Shown piece by piece: positions 1-8,100 of a stretch of 10,196 nucleotides of DNA (its first letter is position 1; every line of letters starts with the position of its first letter). The notes below the pieces were generated by a model that made no database searches, was not told the DNA's origin, and worked only from the letters and a program-made list of their open reading frames with translations. Position numbers and translations under genes: made by a program. Origin of the DNA: an uncultured Lachnospiraceae bacterium (lineage in GTDB: Bacteria > Bacillota > Clostridia > Lachnospirales > Lachnospiraceae); NCBI GenBank assembly GCA_902803155.1, contig CADCOU010000211.1:1-10196 (forward strand), given 5' to 3'.

Positions 1-9
1 AATCGACAT
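1..9 (-). CDS. rpmF: Start of 50S ribosomal protein L32 (partial, 3 codons)
   Basis: Only the first three codons (Met-Ser-Ile) lie in the window; the gene continues past the left edge. An ATG on the minus strand at 9-7 follows the yceD stop after 3 nt. It is preceded by a very strong ribosome binding site, AAGGAGGTG (16-24), embedded in the last codons of yceD. In most bacteria yceD (DUF177) is immediately followed by rpmF, and clostridial L32 proteins commonly begin Met-Ser-Ile. The call rests on gene order, start-codon context and three residues, so it is an inference. L32 is a structural protein of the large ribosomal subunit. Confidence 0.6.
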
Positions 10-12
10 GGT

Positions 13-576
13 TTACACCTCCTTGAACTTGCTGAAAATATCCAGGACTTTGGACATTTGCGGATCAAGTGCCTTGCGCACGCAGCCGCAGTCACCGTTA
101 TTCAGGTTCTGACCGCATACAGGACACAGTCCCTTGCAGTCTTCCCTGCACAGTACACGGGACGGCCAGTTCAGCAGAGCCTCACCAAAGAGCAGCTTAT
201 CCACGTCCAGGTAATATCCTTGAAGATAATAGTCCGGCTCAAATGCTGATCCCGCATCTTCTGCAGCATCCTCGGGCACTCTCTCGGCCTCTGCCGGACC
301 CCGGTCCGCGCCTGTCCGGACCTTCTCATCGAAGTCCAGATCCAGCGTAACCTGTACGTCTTCCAGACATCTGTCACACGGAATGCTCACCGTGATCGAA
401 GCGGTTCCGTGAATGTTCAGCATCTTTTCTTCATCCTTCCGGATGCTGATCAGGGCAGATGACTTTTCCCTGATCGGAAAAGATCCGAAACTGTATTCCA
501 GACTCTCCAGTTCGATCGGTACTTCCTGGTCGAAGCTCTTATCTTCCAGCAGTACATCGGTAAGATTCAGTTTCAT
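13..576 (-). CDS. yceD: DUF177 / YceD family protein (187 aa)
   Basis: Small soluble cytoplasmic protein of the YceD/YlbN (DUF177) family, encoded just upstream of rpmF. Family members in bacteria and chloroplasts have been linked to 23S rRNA accumulation and large-subunit assembly; the molecular activity is not settled. What is visible: an N-terminal beta-rich half with a CDRC motif (Cys67, Cys70), an acidic linker at about residues 88-115, and a Cys-rich segment (Cys143, 147, 151, 154, 163, 165) that looks like a zinc-knuckle or ribbon, as is usual in clostridial members. The ATG at 576 has an AAGGAG site 10 nt upstream, and a consensus promoter lies about 30 bp further up. The stop is 3 nt from the rpmF start, so the two genes are surely cotranscribed and probably translationally coupled. 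No signal peptide or membrane segment is seen. Confidence 0.88.
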   Translation of the reverse strand: MKLNLTDVLLEDKSFDQEVPIELESLEYSFGSFPIREKSSALISIRKDEEKMLNIHGTASITVSIPCDRCLEDVQVTLDLDFDEKVRTGADRGPAEAERVPEDAAEDAGSAFEPDYYLQGYYLDVDKLLFGEALLNWPSRVLCREDCKGLCPVCGQNLNNGDCGCVRKALDPQMSKVLDIFSKFKEV

Positions 577-608
577 CGGACAGAATCTCCTTCAAAACGC
601 ACTTTGTT

Positions 609-637
609 ATTATAAACATGCAGGTAATGCGTGTCAA
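609..637 (-). promoter_or_regulatory. Consensus sigma-A promoter of yceD-rpmF
   Basis: On the minus strand a perfect -35 TTGACA (637-632) and a perfect -10 TATAAT (614-609) are separated by exactly 17 bp. The predicted start is near 602, giving a leader of about 26 nt that carries the AAGGAG site for yceD. A full consensus match suits a constitutively high-level ribosomal protein operon. The intrinsic terminator at 747-780 isolates this promoter from the ackA operon upstream. Confidence 0.9.
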
Positions 638-641
638 GCAC

Positions 642-677
642 TATTTTAGGCAGAAATGAACGTATTTTAAGCAGAAA
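642..677. repeat. 15-bp direct repeat, 21-bp period, upstream of the yceD promoter
   Basis: TATTTTAGGCAGAAA (642-656) and TATTTTAAGCAGAAA (663-677) match at 14 of 15 positions and start 21 bp apart, two helical turns. They lie just upstream of the -35 box of the minus-strand promoter at 609-637, from about -40 to -75. A partial inverted third copy, starting TGTGTTTTCTGC, sits at 707-718. The A/T-rich phased pattern could be an UP-type element or tandem operators; the sequence alone does not decide. Confidence 0.6.
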
Positions 678-746
678 AAACATGTCAGCTTTATACAGAC
701 ACGAATGTGTTTTCTGCAGCAGTTGTCTTCACAAAAAAGTCCTCAC

Positions 747-780
747 AAAAACGGAGGATCCGCTGCGCAGATCCTCCGTT
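747..780 (-). terminator. Intrinsic terminator of the pta-ackA operon
   Basis: An 11-bp perfect stem (780-770 pairing with 760-750) with a 9-nt loop is followed on the minus strand by a run of five T (751-747, the first shared with the stem). It lies 80 bp after the ackA stop, so it ends the pta-ackA transcript before the yceD promoter. On the plus strand the stem is followed by only two T, so it looks one-directional. Confidence 0.9.
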
Positions 781-859
781 GTCTTATTCCTTATATTCCC
801 TTATTCAGTCTTCAGGAACGCGTCAGGCATGTCTGAAGCGATACGGTCGGAATAAAAGA

Positions 860-2056
860 TCAGCCCTTCACGAGACGTACGGTCTCGCGGCAGATCGAAA
901 GTTCTTCATTGGTCGGAAGTACGATGACCTTGACTTTGGAGTCTGCAGTCGAGAGAACAAAGGTCTCTCCCCTCTTCTTATTTGCTTCCGCATCGATCGT
1001 GATGCCGAGGAATCCGAGATACTCCAGAACCTTCCTGCGTACGATGCCTGCATTCTCACCGATGCCGCCGGTAAATGCGATCGCATCCACGCCGTTCATC
1101 GCTGCCGCGTAGGAACCGATGTACTTCGCGACTCTGTAAGAGAAGGCTTCGATTGCAAGGCCGGCCGCCTCATTTCCGTTGTCCATCGCCTCTTCCAGAT
1201 CACGGAAGTCGGAGCTGAGATTGTTGGAAAGAGCCATGACGCCGGACTTCTTGTTTAGGATCGTATTCATCTCTGCTGCGGTCAGGTTCTCGTGGCTGCA
1301 GATGTAATCGATGATTGCCGGATCAAGATCGCCGGAACGTGTGCCCATGATAAGTCCTTCAAGCGGGGTAACGCCCATGGAAGTGTCCACGCACTTGCTG
1401 TTCTTTACAGCGGTGATGCTGGCGCCGTTGCCAAGGTGAGCAACGATGACCTTGGAGTTGTCCGGATCCAGTCCCAGGTACTTGATTGTCTCTTTGGAAA
1501 CGAAACTGTGGCTGGTACCGTGGAAACCGTAGCGGCGGATATGATACTTATCATAGTACTCGGTCGGGATCGCATAGCGGTAAGCCTTTGGCGGAAGCGT
1601 CATGCCGAAGGAGGTATCGAAGACAGCCACGTTCGGCTTGCCGGGCATCAGTTTCTGGCAGGCATGGATGCCCATCAGGTTTGCCGGGTTGTGCAGCGGG
1701 CCGAGGTCTACTGCGCCTTCGATCGCTTCGATAACAGAATCATCCACGATCTTGGATTCCGTCAGGAATGCGCCGCCGTGCAGGACACGATGTCCGATCG
1801 CTTCGATCTCATCCAGGCTCTTCAGAACGCCGGTCTTCGGATTGACCAGTGCGTCAAGGACCATCTGGATCGCTTCGCTGTGGGTCGGCATCGGAGCATC
1901 GGTAACCTCCTTCTCTCCTCCGGTCGGCTGATAGACCAGTCTTCCGTCAAGTCCGATTCTCTCACACAGCCCCTTCGCCTCAACCTGCTCGGTCTCGGAA
2001 TCAATGATCTGATATTTCAGGGATGAGCTGCCGCAGTTTACTACAAGTACTTTCAT
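860..2056 (-). CDS. ackA: Acetate kinase (398 aa)
   Basis: Cytoplasmic acetate kinase: acetyl phosphate + ADP to acetate + ATP, the ATP-yielding last step of mixed-acid fermentation, reversible for acetate uptake. Length and motifs are canonical. The N-terminal phosphate loop is NCGSSSLKY (Asn7), followed by HRVLHGG with Arg90, VFDTSFG with Asp147, YGFHGTSH with His179, VAHLGNGAS at 205-213, GTRSGDLDP with Arg240, the adenine-site FTGGIGENA at 328-336, and PTNEEL with Glu384. These match the catalytic residues known from the Methanosarcina enzyme, so the protein should be active. The start is set by AAAGGAG 6 nt before the ATG. It is the second gene of a pta-ackA operon, 17 nt after the pta stop, and is followed by an intrinsic terminator. 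Confidence 0.98.
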   Translation of the reverse strand: MKVLVVNCGSSSLKYQIIDSETEQVEAKGLCERIGLDGRLVYQPTGGEKEVTDAPMPTHSEAIQMVLDALVNPKTGVLKSLDEIEAIGHRVLHGGAFLTESKIVDDSVIEAIEGAVDLGPLHNPANLMGIHACQKLMPGKPNVAVFDTSFGMTLPPKAYRYAIPTEYYDKYHIRRYGFHGTSHSFVSKETIKYLGLDPDNSKVIVAHLGNGASITAVKNSKCVDTSMGVTPLEGLIMGTRSGDLDPAIIDYICSHENLTAAEMNTILNKKSGVMALSNNLSSDFRDLEEAMDNGNEAAGLAIEAFSYRVAKYIGSYAAAMNGVDAIAFTGGIGENAGIVRRKVLEYLGFLGITIDAEANKKRGETFVLSTADSKVKVIVLPTNEELSICRETVRLVKG

Positions 2057-2073
2057 TTTATTCTCCTTTCTCC

Positions 2074-3069
2074 TCAGGCCTGCTGAGCCTGCACAGCCGT
2101 CATGGCAACGACGCCTACGATATCATCCGCAAAGCATCCTCTGGACAGGTCATTGACCGGCATGGACAGTCCCTGCAGGACCGGGCCGTAAGCGCCGGCC
2201 TTTGCCAGTCTCTGTACCAGCTTGTAGCCGATGTTTCCTGCTTCGAGGCTCGGGAAGATGATCGTGTTGGCATGGCCCGCAACTTCACTTCCGGGAGCTT
2301 TCAGCTCTGCAACAGACTTCACAACTGCCGCGTCAAACTGCAGTTCGCCTTCCACCTTGATGTCGGGGCGCTGCTCGCGGACAAGCTTCACAGCATCCGC
2401 TACCTTCGTGACATCGTCATGCTTCGCGCTGCCCATGGTCGAATAGGAAAGCATCGCGACCTTCGCTTCAGCACCGATAAAGGCCTTGAAGGAATCCGCT
2501 GACAGGATCGCAATCTCTGCGAGCTTCTCGGAATCAAAGTCGGTATTGACCGCGCAGTCTGCGAAGACAAACTTGCCGTTCTCGCCGAACTCGCAGTTCG
2601 GAACATCCATTACGAAGAAACCGGATACGCTGTGGATACCGGGTTTGGTCTTGAGCAGCTGGAGAGCCGGGCGGATCGTGTTGCCGGTAGAATGGCATGC
2701 ACCGGAAACGGCACCGTCTGCATCACCGCACTTGCACATCAGGCATGCATAGTACATATAATCCTTCATCATCTGCTCTTCTGCCTGCTCCGGAGTCACA
2801 CCCTTCTTCGCACGCAGTTCCACGAACTTGTCGATGTATTTCTGACGGTTCGGATCCGTGGTCGGATCGATGACGGTGATACCGGTCAGATCATAGTCGC
2901 CTTTGTTGGCAGCGATCTCATCCGGCGTGCCGATGAGCACGATATCAGCGATCCCTTCCGCAGCGATCTTTACCGCCGCTTCATACGTTCTGCTGTCCAT
3001 ATACTCCGGAAGTACGATCCTCTTTTTGTCGGCCTTAGCCTGTGCCTTGATATCATCAATGAAACTCAT
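2074..3069 (-). CDS. pta: Phosphate acetyltransferase (331 aa)
   Basis: Phosphotransacetylase: acetyl-CoA + phosphate to acetyl phosphate + CoA, feeding acetate kinase encoded next. This is the short, single-domain form of about 330 residues, lacking the N-terminal DRTGG/BioD-like region of the enterobacterial enzyme. The signature CHSTGNTIRPALQLLKT lies at residues 125-141. The C-terminal active-site segment NDLSRGCFADDIV holds Ser309, Arg310 and Asp316, matching the key residues of the Methanosarcina thermophila enzyme at the same numbers. AAAGGAG lies 11 nt before the ATG, which also begins the usual family N-terminus (MSFIDDIK). It is the first gene of the pta-ackA operon, with a good promoter at 3141-3169 and a leader of about 65 nt rich in inverted repeats. 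Confidence 0.98.
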   Translation of the reverse strand: MSFIDDIKAQAKADKKRIVLPEYMDSRTYEAAVKIAAEGIADIVLIGTPDEIAANKGDYDLTGITVIDPTTDPNRQKYIDKFVELRAKKGVTPEQAEEQMMKDYMYYACLMCKCGDADGAVSGACHSTGNTIRPALQLLKTKPGIHSVSGFFVMDVPNCEFGENGKFVFADCAVNTDFDSEKLAEIAILSADSFKAFIGAEAKVAMLSYSTMGSAKHDDVTKVADAVKLVREQRPDIKVEGELQFDAAVVKSVAELKAPGSEVAGHANTIIFPSLEAGNIGYKLVQRLAKAGAYGPVLQGLSMPVNDLSRGCFADDIVGVVAMTAVQAQQA

Positions 3070-3107
3070 AATCCGATTTACTCCTTTCAGAAATGAATAT
3101 AGTCTGG

Positions 3108-3125
3108 TTCAGCCATCCGGCTGAA
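3108..3125 (-). promoter_or_regulatory. Hairpin in the pta leader
   Basis: A perfect 7-bp inverted repeat, TTCAGCC / GGCTGAA, with a 4-nt loop. On the minus strand it falls close to the 5' end of the predicted pta transcript (start near 3134). It could stabilise the mRNA or be part of an operator. It is not a terminator, because no T run follows. The structure is seen directly; the role is unknown. Confidence 0.45.
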
Positions 3126-3129
3126 TGTC

Positions 3130-3150
3130 ACGCTATTTCTATTATAGCGT
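3130..3150. promoter_or_regulatory. Inverted repeat over the pta -10 box (possible operator)
   Basis: ACGCTAT (3130-3136) and ATAGCGT (3144-3150) form a perfect 7-bp inverted repeat with a 7-bp spacer. It covers the -10 hexamer and predicted start of the pta promoter. A second dyad, CTTCT-CACA-AGAAG (3160-3173), covers the -35. Placement over the core promoter is typical of repressor sites, but neither matches a motif I can name, and part of the first dyad is forced by the TATAAT sequence. Confidence 0.4.
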
Positions 3151-3169
3151 TCCGTATGCCTTCTCACAA
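3141..3169 (-). promoter_or_regulatory. Sigma-A promoter of pta-ackA
   Basis: On the minus strand, -35 TTGTGA (3169-3164, 4 of 6 consensus bases), a 17-bp spacer, and -10 TATAAT (3146-3141, perfect). The predicted start is near 3134, about 65 nt before the pta ATG. It faces away from tmcAL, for which no comparable promoter was found in the same intergenic region. Confidence 0.8.
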
Positions 3170-3308
3170 GAAGTTAAAGCAAACTTGTGGTAATTCTTTC
3201 TTCTCTGTGGCATGATTGAGCTGGATCAATATGACAGAATGCTGCGGCAGGAATGCTTAACAGATATCTTTTTCATTTTCTGACTGTCTGCATACAGGAG
3301 AAATCACT

Positions 3309-4556
3309 ATGAAAACAGTGGGCATCATCGCAGAATACAATCCTTTTCACAACGGGCATCTCTATCAGCTGACGGAAGCCAGGAAAAAAACAGCGGCTGA
3401 CTACGCTGTCGTTGTTATGAGTCCGGATTTCACACAGCGCGGAGAGCCGGCCATCGTGGATAAATGGATCCGTGCGCGCATGGCTCTGGAAGCCGGGGCA
3501 GACCTGGTACTTGAACTGCCGGTCCGCCATGCCACCGGAAGCGCGGAGTACTTTGCGCGGGGCGGTGTCTCCCTGCTTACCTCACTTGGGATCGTCGATG
3601 CCCTGTCATTCGGGATCGAAGGCCCTGCCTCCTCTTCCCAGGCACATGCGGCAGACGATGTTCAGAACGTGCTCAAGGTCCTGACCGATGCTGCGGAATA
3701 TTATCATCGTCCGGAAACAGATGAGTTCCGCAGTGAACTCAGAGACCACCTGAGCGCAGGCAGGACCTATGCGCAGGCACGCAATGATGCATATATGAAA
3801 CTGACCGGAGCGGTCGATCCGTCCGGTCTGCTGAAAACTCCGAATAATGTTCTTGCAGTGGAATATATAAAGGCGATCCTGGAAACACAAAGCGGCATGT
3901 CCGTTGTACCGGTACCAAGAAAGGGCGCCGGCTACCACGATACACTGCTTTCCGGGAGCGGCTCCTTTGCATCCGCTTCCGGAATACGCGAAGCACTCCT
4001 GAAACATGAGGCCGTGTCCGCATACGTGCCGGAAAAAGCGCATTCCCTTCTGATGGATGAACTGCATGCGGAGAGGTTCGTGGCCTCATCCGACCTGGAT
4101 CTTCTCCTGCACGACGCCCTGCTCCGAAACGAAGAAAGACTGGAGGAATATCAGGATGTCGGAACCGACCTGGCAAACCGGATCCGCCATCTTCTCGGCG
4201 GTTATACAGGCTTCGAACAGTTCACAGGGCAGATCAAGACCAGGCAGATCACCCACACCCGGGTCCGCCGTGCTCTCCTCCATATACTTCTCGGCATCCG
4301 GTCAGTTCCGGCCGGAGACGCTGGCCAAAGCACACCCGCCTATGCACGTGTTCTCGGATTCCGCAGAACCTCACAGCTCCTGCTCCGAAGGATCTCGGAG
4401 ACCTCATCCGTCCGGCTGATCACAAAACTCCCGGACAGGGTACCGGAAGGCCTTGCGGAAGACCTCAGGGCGGCGCATCTGTGGGAGATGGTGGTGTGCC
4501 ACAAGACCGGCAGGCCGCTCCTGAACGAATATCAGAGGCAGCTGGTGATCCTGTAA
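3309..4556 (+). CDS. tmcAL: tRNA(Met) cytidine acetate ligase, TmcAL (415 aa)
   Basis: Member of the YlbM/TmcAL nucleotidyltransferase family (older name DUF795). The characterised Bacillus subtilis enzyme uses ATP and acetate to form acetyl-adenylate, then acetylates the wobble cytidine (ac4C34) of elongator tRNA-Met. The HIGH-like motif NPFHNGH at residues 11-17 follows the start, in the family N-terminus MKTVGIIAEY. Further family features are the MSPDFTQRGEPA stretch at 37-48, LVLELPVRHATGSAEYFARGGV at about 61-82, and SGSFASASGIREAL at about 215-228. Length is usual. The start is set by AGGAG (3296-3300) 8 nt before the ATG. It is divergent from pta-ackA, which makes and uses acetate, the substrate of this enzyme. 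No convincing promoter or terminator could be assigned. Confidence 0.93.
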   Translation: MKTVGIIAEYNPFHNGHLYQLTEARKKTAADYAVVVMSPDFTQRGEPAIVDKWIRARMALEAGADLVLELPVRHATGSAEYFARGGVSLLTSLGIVDALSFGIEGPASSSQAHAADDVQNVLKVLTDAAEYYHRPETDEFRSELRDHLSAGRTYAQARNDAYMKLTGAVDPSGLLKTPNNVLAVEYIKAILETQSGMSVVPVPRKGAGYHDTLLSGSGSFASASGIREALLKHEAVSAYVPEKAHSLLMDELHAERFVASSDLDLLLHDALLRNEERLEEYQDVGTDLANRIRHLLGGYTGFEQFTGQIKTRQITHTRVRRALLHILLGIRSVPAGDAGQSTPAYARVLGFRRTSQLLLRRISETSSVRLITKLPDRVPEGLAEDLRAAHLWEMVVCHKTGRPLLNEYQRQLVIL

Positions 4557-4638
4557 TTCCATAAAGCTGTCAGCCGGAGAAAGAGGACAGACCCTTTCAG
4601 GCGAATAGGCGGGCGACTGGTCAGTCTGACTTACAGGA

Positions 4639-5055
4639 TCAGCCGAGGTAAACCTTCTTAGGCCTGTCATATGTGTAGAACTCGGTGTCCACCTCGAGGT
4701 TCTCCGTAATCTTCACCGTAGCCTCCGGTGTCAGGGAAAGCGTCTGGTGCCAGATCCCTTTTGCCAGCACGACCGGCTTGTCCAGGATAAATGCGTGGCA
4801 GTCCTCCGGTGTATCATGTTCCGCTACCAGCAGGACCGTGATCCCATACAGCGGCTCAAAGGACTCCTTGGATGTCGGATGACATTCGATCTTCTGAATC
4901 TCCTTGTTCGAGTAACGGAACACCGCGACTCTCCACGGATGCTCCGGCTCCGTATCCACGATATAGAAATTGCCCGCGTCACCCGGCTGGAACTCCAGCA
5001 CGGTTCCGAACGGTTTGAATGCATTCACGCTTACACTCTCCAGCTGTATACCCAT
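4639..5055 (-). CDS. AllA-like cupin family protein (138 aa)
   Basis: Small soluble protein resembling the ureidoglycolate lyase (AllA) cupin family. The N-terminus VNAFKPFGTVLEF resembles the AllA 'AF..YG.VIE' start. A central ECHPTSKESFEPLYG and a later VVLAKGIWHQ correspond to AllA 'HP....F.P' and 'VWHHPL'. The true start is judged to be the ATG at 5055, because AAAGGAG sits 8 nt upstream. A GTG at 5064 in the same frame overlaps that ribosome binding site and is unlikely to be used. It lies 77 bp downstream of the DUF5107-TPR gene on the same strand, so cotranscription is likely, with a GC-rich hairpin between them. No ureide or purine-degradation genes are nearby, so a role on ureidoglycolate is doubtful; a sugar-derived substrate or sensor role is only inferred. 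Confidence 0.8.
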   Translation of the reverse strand: MGIQLESVSVNAFKPFGTVLEFQPGDAGNFYIVDTEPEHPWRVAVFRYSNKEIQKIECHPTSKESFEPLYGITVLLVAEHDTPEDCHAFILDKPVVLAKGIWHQTLSLTPEATVKITENLEVDTEFYTYDRPKKVYLG

Positions 5056-5087
5056 TTCGCGCACTCCTTTCCTGCCTGGAATCCTGA

Positions 5088-5105
5088 GGCAGCCCGCAGG
5101 CTGCC
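5088..5105 (-). other. GC-rich intergenic hairpin between DUF5107-TPR and cupin genes
   Basis: A perfect 7-bp stem, GGCAGCC / GGCTGCC, with a CGCA loop (TGCG on the transcribed sense). It lies between the stop of the DUF5107 gene and the ribosome binding site of the cupin gene. No T run follows on the minus strand, so it is not an intrinsic terminator. It may protect the upstream mRNA 3' end or lower downstream expression. Confidence 0.5.
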
Positions 5106-5132
5106 ATGCTGCATCTTTATTGTTTTATTGCC

Positions 5133-8100
5133 TCAGAACAGACCCTCTTCGATCATCTTTCTGTACAGGGTCGCGTTCTGGTGATCATACTCATAGTCAA
5201 GCGCTTTTCCGAAGCGCTTCTCCGCTTCCTTCAGATCGCCTGAACCGAGAGCGGACAGTCCCATCAGATACCAGCAGTGCGCGGTATTCTTCTTCGTCAT
5301 GTCTGTCTCAAAGATCAGGAAGTCCGGCATGGACACGGCAAAGTAATCGTATTCCACCTTGTCGTTGACATGTCTCTCCCCGTAGTCCATCAGCTTATTG
5401 AAGCACGCGCACGCTTCCCTCGTCTTTCCGAGCTTCTGCTTAGCCAGCCCTTTAAACAGGATCATGTCTGCAGGCTGATCGTAGTAATACATTACGCCTG
5501 CCGGTTCATCCTCACCGAGTTCCGCATTTTCATATGCGCTCTTTGCGTCGTCTTCCTTCCCGAGTACTTCATACGCTCTTCCGAGCCAGTACCAGATGTG
5601 GTTGTCCTTGGTTCCTTCGAGTCTTCCCTCTCCGAGGTTTTCCGGATAGAGAAGCGCCTTTTCCAGTTTCTCTTTCGCCGCTTCGGCGTCTCCCGCCTTC
5701 AGATCGCGCACTGCCATCTGCATGAGGCTGGTCTTGTACTGTGCCGGAACCTTTCCCTCTCCGCCTTCCCACGGACGGAAATGATGGCTCATGATCGTAT
5801 CGTAAACGGTCCGGAACTGACCGTCCGTATTCATCAGAGTCAGTTCTTCCACCAGAAGGTCATCTCTCCGGAGCGGGAGGTTGCTGTGTGCCTGGAAGCC
5901 TTCCAGCCTCTTCGCAACCGGAACATCCAGTTTTTTGTACAGCTGGTCAAGTTCCAGGAAGACTCTCGCATCACTCTCCTCCAGGGAGAACGCTTTCTCC
6001 ATCTCTCTTACCGCGTCATCCGGGCGGTTCATCTTGTTGTAATAGACAAGAGCGAGATTGCGGTGTACGGTCGGGAAACTGCCGTCTGCATCTGCGGAAG
6101 CCTCCCATAGTTTCATCGCCTTTTCATACTGCAGCCTGTCATAGAACAGGCAGCCGAGATAGTAGGAAGCCTTTGCCGCGCTCTCCCCTTCTCCGGCAAG
6201 TACGTTGATCGCATCCTGAAGAACGTTGATGTCCTCCAGTTTGTTCGGGAAGCAATACAGCGAATCATCCTTCTCTGCCTTCCGGTAAGCGTCCGCCGCA
6301 TCTGACCTGCATTTCGCACAGGTTCCCTTCCGAATGGCATATCCGCGGTAATAATCTACAAGCGGATGCTCTCCGTCATACAGGTCCAGCATACCAAGAG
6401 CCTCTTTCGGAAGTCCCGACTCCAGGAAATCCCTTGCTGCCGCCAGATAGTTTCCGGCAAATCCCCTCATCAGAGACTGCATCTCTTCCAGATCCGCACT
6501 GTCTTCGGTGATCTCATAACGCACATAACGGGATACATAGTCGAACGGATCGACTTTGAGATTTTCCCCGACCTGCTTCAGCGCCTCTTCCTCTCTTCCG
6601 AGTTTCCGCAGGGCAGATGCTTTCATCCCCCTCGCCTTAATGTTATGAGCATTCTTGACGAGACTTTTTTCGACGAAGTCAAGCGCCGATGCATAATCAC
6701 CTCTCTTCATGGCGATCGCAGAGAGATAGTAGAAACTCATCTCCTGCATCTCATTGCTCCAGCAGGCCTTGTAGAAGCGGTCATATGCCTCATCCTCCCT
6801 GCCGAGATACAGCAGGCAGACGCCGAGGTTATACATCGCCTCGCTGTTGTAGGGGTTCGGAGTCATCATGGTGGAACGCTTTATGGATGCTTCAAAATAC
6901 GGCACAGCCGCCTCAAAGTTCCCGCGTCTCATGAGGAGCAGGCCGTATGCATTGTTTACGCGCATGTCCCCCGGATCTCTCTTCAGTGCTTCCAGATAAT
7001 ACGGATCCGGCAGGAAGGTCGCATGACGGTACTGCTCGATATGTTCCGCCGTCAGCAGCAGTTCTTCATTGGTCAGGATCTCTTCCGGCTTCTTTGCCTT
7101 TTCCGCAGGCTTTGCCATCTCCGGGATCCCCTCCTCAATAGGCTGATATTCCACCAGCACCCTGTCACCGTCACGCACGACGACTCTGAGGTCCGTTTCC
7201 TTCGCAGCATCGACAGGGACGGTTCCCTCCCATGTCTTCACCGGCGAAAGTTCTGTCTCCTGTGAAAAGACTTTTTCCCCCTTCACATACAGTTCCACTG
7301 CGGCAGCAGAATGCGGCGCTGTCGCATAAGCAATGATATGTGCGGATCCGTCATGCATCAGCTCCAGATTCACAGCCGCGTCTGTGGTGGCATTCTTCAC
7401 CTGTCCCACTTTCTTGTACGGCATGAAATACTGTGTGAAGGTCTTCTCCTCGAAAGGCTTGAGCCAGGAGAAGTCAGGCTGGTTATCCGTGAACACGCCG
7501 CACATCAGCTCGATGTACGGACCATCCTCATCCGTAAGGTTGCGGTCCCAGGCTTTTCCGAAATCGCCGCAGCCCCAGGTCCACTGTTTCTTGCCGGGCG
7601 AAACATGATGGTCCGCCACATGAAGCAGGCCTGCTTCCACGCCGTAGTCATACCCGCCTACAAAGTCATAGGAGGACTTTTCCGCCATATAGCTGGTCGG
7701 AACGGGGATATTCCTGTACCTCGAGATATCCACTCCCTCGCTGTAGTCATGCTTATAGTAGACGCCGCGCGCGATCGGGAACCTGGACACATCCCTCTTG
7801 CCGTGATCCATCACGAAATGAACATCTGCCGGAAATACCGACTGTGTGTTGTCATTGACCGACACAGCCGGGTTCGCCCACCAGAGGAATGTCTGCGGCA
7901 GGTTTGTACGGTTGTATAGCTGCCCCCGGATCTCGATATACGCTCTGTCAGGATACAGCGTAAAGGAAACAATCCCTTTTGTACCGTACATCTGGTCGAT
8001 ATCATTGCACAGGAGGGTCTTGCTGCCATCCTCATGTTCGGTGATCAGATGATCCACCGGCATATAGGTCGTGGGACGGTGGTGCTGCGGCCAGTTGAAT

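Noticed and set aside
1292..2026. A 244-codon open frame on the plus strand opposite ackA
   Set aside because: It lies fully antisense to a complete, motif-perfect acetate kinase and shows no recognisable domain. It is a reading-frame shadow of high-GC codon usage.
3216..3244. TTGAGC followed by ATGCTG as a promoter for tmcAL
   Set aside because: The spacing fits 17 bp, but the -10 match is poor. No other -35/-10 pair in 3175-3300 was better, so none is called.
4567..4590. CTGTC / GACAG inverted repeat between the convergent tmcAL and cupin genes as a bidirectional terminator
   Set aside because: A 5-bp stem with a 14-nt loop and no proper T tract is too weak to call. The 82-bp gap shows nothing firmer.
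5053..5064. GTG at 5064 as the start of the AllA-like cupin
   Set aside because: It overlaps the AAAGGAG ribosome binding site. The ATG at 5055 has the correct 8-nt spacing and was used instead.
5277..7265. Long plus-strand open frames (5277-6110 and 6366-7265) opposite the DUF5107-TPR gene
   Set aside because: They are antisense to clear TPR and DUF5107 coding sequence, with no domain and no convincing expression signal of their own.
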